Assembly (NCBI GenBank): GCA_016178685.1
Contig: JACOSU010000046.1
Coordinates: forward strand, 1 to 34,582
Direction: 5' to 3'
Source of the DNA: Candidatus Eiseniibacteriota bacterium
GTDB lineage: Bacteria > Eisenbacteria > RBG-16-71-46
Length of the DNA stretch: 34,582 nt
Shown here: positions 33,501 through 34,582 of the stretch, one piece after another
Layout: the number at the start of each line of letters is the position of its first letter
Numbering within the stretch: the first letter of the stretch is position 1
Notes under the pieces: model-generated
What the model was told of the DNA's origin: nothing
Databases searched by the model: none
Seen by the model: the letters and a program-made list of their open reading frames with translations, nothing else
Translations under genes and position numbers: made by a program

Positions 33501-34582
33501 AGTTCGTGCACGTGGAAGTAGATCGCCGGCGGCTTGCCGCTGGACTTCCATTTCGTGAGCGCCGACGTACCCGGGTTGTTATCGATGTCGCCCTGGAACG
33601 GCAACTCAAAGTCGCCGATCGTGACCGGACCGCCACCGAAATCGTAGGTGACGTTGTCCACCTGCGCCGCGCCCATATAGCCCGAGTTGTAGCTGGTCGA
33701 GCCGGAGACGACGATGTTTTCATCGTCGAAGCCGCGGTTGGTGTGAACCCGGAACACCAGACGCAGACGGTTGTCGAGCGACCTGAGAGCGATCACCTGC
33801 CCCTGCGTGAGCGTCAGAACCACCAGAGTCTTGGAGTGGTTGCCGGCTGCCGAGTACAGCCACAGGTGCGTGTCGCGATCGAGCACTTCGTTCATCCAGC
33901 GACGAAGCGGGTCGTAGACGCTCAGGATGAGGCCATTCGAGGCGGTCCAGCTGGTATCGATCGGCTTGCCCACGTACACCTGGAACGAGTCCACCGGGGC
34001 CAGCACGTTCGCCGCGAATGTCGGCGGACCGGCTTCGGCACTGATCAGGTTGCCGACCGCGGTCGAAAGCGGATCGCCTTCGAACCAGCCGACGCGGCTC
34101 TTGACGGCCGTGTCCTTGCCCAGCGACATGGCGGTCGCGTAATCGAACGCAATCGTCACGCCGGTGGTCGCGGTGCTGACGTCGATGTCCCGGTACAGCA
34201 TCTGGTCCATCTGGTTGCCGTAGCCCGGGAAGTGCTTGCTGGTGCCGTTCCCGAAAGTGGGGTTGGAGCCCGTGAACCCGTTGTACTGAAGAACGTCGTC
34301 ATTGAACGCGTTGCCGGTGATGGGATCCGACACCGTCACGTCGCCGTGGCCGCGAAGGCCCATCCACGCCGACTTGGTGCCATCCAGAGGCGCCCACGCC
34401 GGAGCGACCGGGTTGGTGCCCGAGGTGGTCGTGAGACCGACCGAGTTGCCCGGATCCACGTGCCATACGCCCACCACGCCGTACGTGCGATTGCCGGGCG
34501 CCGCCGCATCCGTCAGATCCCGACGCTCGTTGATCACGTAGTTCGCGTTGTTGCCGACTTCGATCGCCCACCACGGACGGTT
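30593..34582 (-). CDS. Very large secreted protein with C-terminal FlgD-like sorting domain (partial, 5' end outside window)
   Basis: At least 1329 residues are visible. The frame remains open to the window edge (residues WWAIEVGNNANY before the first in-frame GTG), so the true start and signal peptide lie outside. The protein is Gly/Asn/Thr-rich and strand-rich, with several jelly-roll-like stretches (VTIAFDYATAMSLGKD, VDNVTYDFGGGPVTIGDFE) and many cysteines, as in extracellular proteins. Near its C-terminal third a region of alternating strands and helices (YYRLLFLMSGDLNSS, LENFLLGATAFAW, YAGGDGFVEDA) recalls the GATase-like part of the lipoprotein at 25859-28252. The last 85 residues are a canonical FlgD-Ig / sorting-like tail (VEINVYDVSGRQVRKL, NTLTWDGVNDQGQ, VPRGVYFTQVKF). 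The DNA is visibly less GC-rich than the metabolic genes. Function unknown; no protease or glycosidase motif seen. Confidence 0.85.
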   Translation of the reverse strand, partial: NRPWWAIEVGNNANYVINERRDLTDAAAPGNRTYGVVGVWHVDPGNSVGLTTTSGTNPVAPAWAPLDGTKSAWMGLRGHGDVTVSDPITGNAFNDDVLQYNGFTGSNPTFGNGTSKHFPGYGNQMDQMLYRDIDVSTATTGVTIAFDYATAMSLGKDTAVKSRVGWFEGDPLSTAVGNLISAEAGPPTFAANVLAPVDSFQVYVGKPIDTSWTASNGLILSVYDPLRRWMNEVLDRDTHLWLYSAAGNHSKTLVVLTLTQGQVIALRSLDNRLRLVFRVHTNRGFDDENIVVSGSTSYNSGYMGAAQVDNVTYDFGGGPVTIGDFELPFQGDIDNNPGTSALTKWKSSGKPPAIYFHVHELADLTVRWNDLCGAPNNPASSCNMFGQVISMGNHDDNEATATSSVDTEHNGHWGMISPTVNFVTPGPTIANGWNLTGDEVTATEDYYENYEIYTGIFNAPATGCLWRFGFQAYPAKQSDGTRAWGEIRLPGFNYFDPDPQCFGSNFEACRANGCLATSNSSGIPDSMRIFMMKVQQCYRFGVSDVNCHITENLGLLDNMSLVIIDGVPQAMSVDTWQLITDTFPFNEDVSLPGTADFDSCAALIKNGLNTSQTTGNISRIDIPGDSTVVNADGQGYNIRVDMVFRIQPGPGNYVTPGNIASGLRHVPTSPAPATATDFWGSYKADPGDKSSLTVTGVNLHSTASGGWSPLMWNSARCDTARLEYFPVLGIGLDPTGGGAASTWMSTYHESEFDGGGGHASHVNLGVPRNRCFVVDTSLFTLVDPNVNCSGTPPAWVTTLPATRIGWDVTTVTTHSTKILPDGLFTPGTHVEYFFRREELTGPEVGRIGLVPDTTVVVPQLGEGSLDGHRWQEFSVLPDRWKEPAYGGDSKPCMLYIDWNDRRGDEMPVLGVMDSIGAIAAHARGINNGWWATGTTSPNSPANFVNKNGSAGTTFDKYDVKASESLFMSSNSIGSRHSNRTTIPPQIAYGKDAKNAPTDEMLSAYYRLLFLMSGDLNSSILGPFRDRSANDCKTLENFLLGATAFAWRGIYAGGDGFVEDAHAAGPGSSQLDFVSGYLGADLDVNAGATGYRTYSLNGGAMADLIPQPVLGAPPPLYPNTRGMRNSCFYTLDILQAVAGVRTPNAVVGVYYQNTGTLGPYAAAVANPGDIPGGHPWIDMVEGWNVRNITSRTDVNDYGRVNYYYQTFANLFGAIGCAVQGTPITLDTPNTNDGSQFVDFVGNFSNNPLRSGVALVRFGLAQSDRVEINVYDVSGRQVRKLADRMFPAGENTLTWDGVNDQGQIVPRGVYFTQVKFVNRHFSDSKKLTVLK

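Noticed and set aside
1..34582. CRISPR array, insertion sequence, prophage, integrase or rRNA
   Set aside because: No regularly spaced direct repeats, transposase or phage motifs, or rRNA-like sequences were seen.

Overview
Organism. The window is uniformly GC-rich and every gene I can support lies on the minus strand, so transcription runs from high to low coordinates. The gene content points to a didermic, high-GC member of the FCB superphylum, most like Candidatus Eisenbacteria and its relatives. The reasons are several secreted proteins ending in a FlgD-Ig / type A sorting-like domain, lamin-tail-domain (LTD) surface proteins, lipoproteins and probable outer-membrane barrels, alongside ordinary housekeeping genes. 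This placement is inference; no rRNA or marker set is present.

Layout in the direction of transcription. (1) 34582-24739 is a surface block: a very large secreted protein cut by the window edge, a strong terminator, a promoter, then two lipoproteins and a secreted protein packed with a 4-bp overlap and a 4-bp gap. (2) 24690-14464 is a tightly spaced run: an asparaginase of the Rhizobium etli type, a subtilase with a C-terminal sorting-like domain, two M16-family proteins that both lack the zinc motif, pyruvate phosphate dikinase (PPDK) and a family 2 glycosyltransferase. (3) 14455-10813 starts at its own likely promoter: a CDP-alcohol phosphatidyltransferase, a DUF4388/PATAN protein and a vWA membrane protein interrupted by an in-frame TGA. 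(4) 10579-4656 holds a two-LTD surface protein and two probable barrel proteins joined by ATGA overlaps, then a PLP aminotransferase and a small LTD protein. (5) 4570-1 holds a split transketolase behind a promoter inside an inverted repeat, tRNA-Leu(CAG) with its own promoter, smpB, an N-acetylmuramoyl-L-alanine amidase and the start of a GerMN-domain protein.

How it fits together. Housekeeping functions (carbon metabolism, trans-translation, cell-wall hydrolysis, phospholipid synthesis) are interleaved with envelope and surface functions. The most distinctive parts are the lipoprotein/secreted-protein block at 24.7-34.6 kb, the doubly degenerate M16 pair, the translationally coupled LTD-barrel-barrel set, and the single in-frame stop that removes the C-terminal membrane anchor of the vWA protein. 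No CRISPR array, insertion sequence, integrase, phage gene or rRNA was seen. No gene-free stretch exceeds 300 bases. The longest gaps are 10580-10812 (a short tandem repeat only), 30379-30592 (promoter and terminator) and 5295-5484 (nothing recognised).
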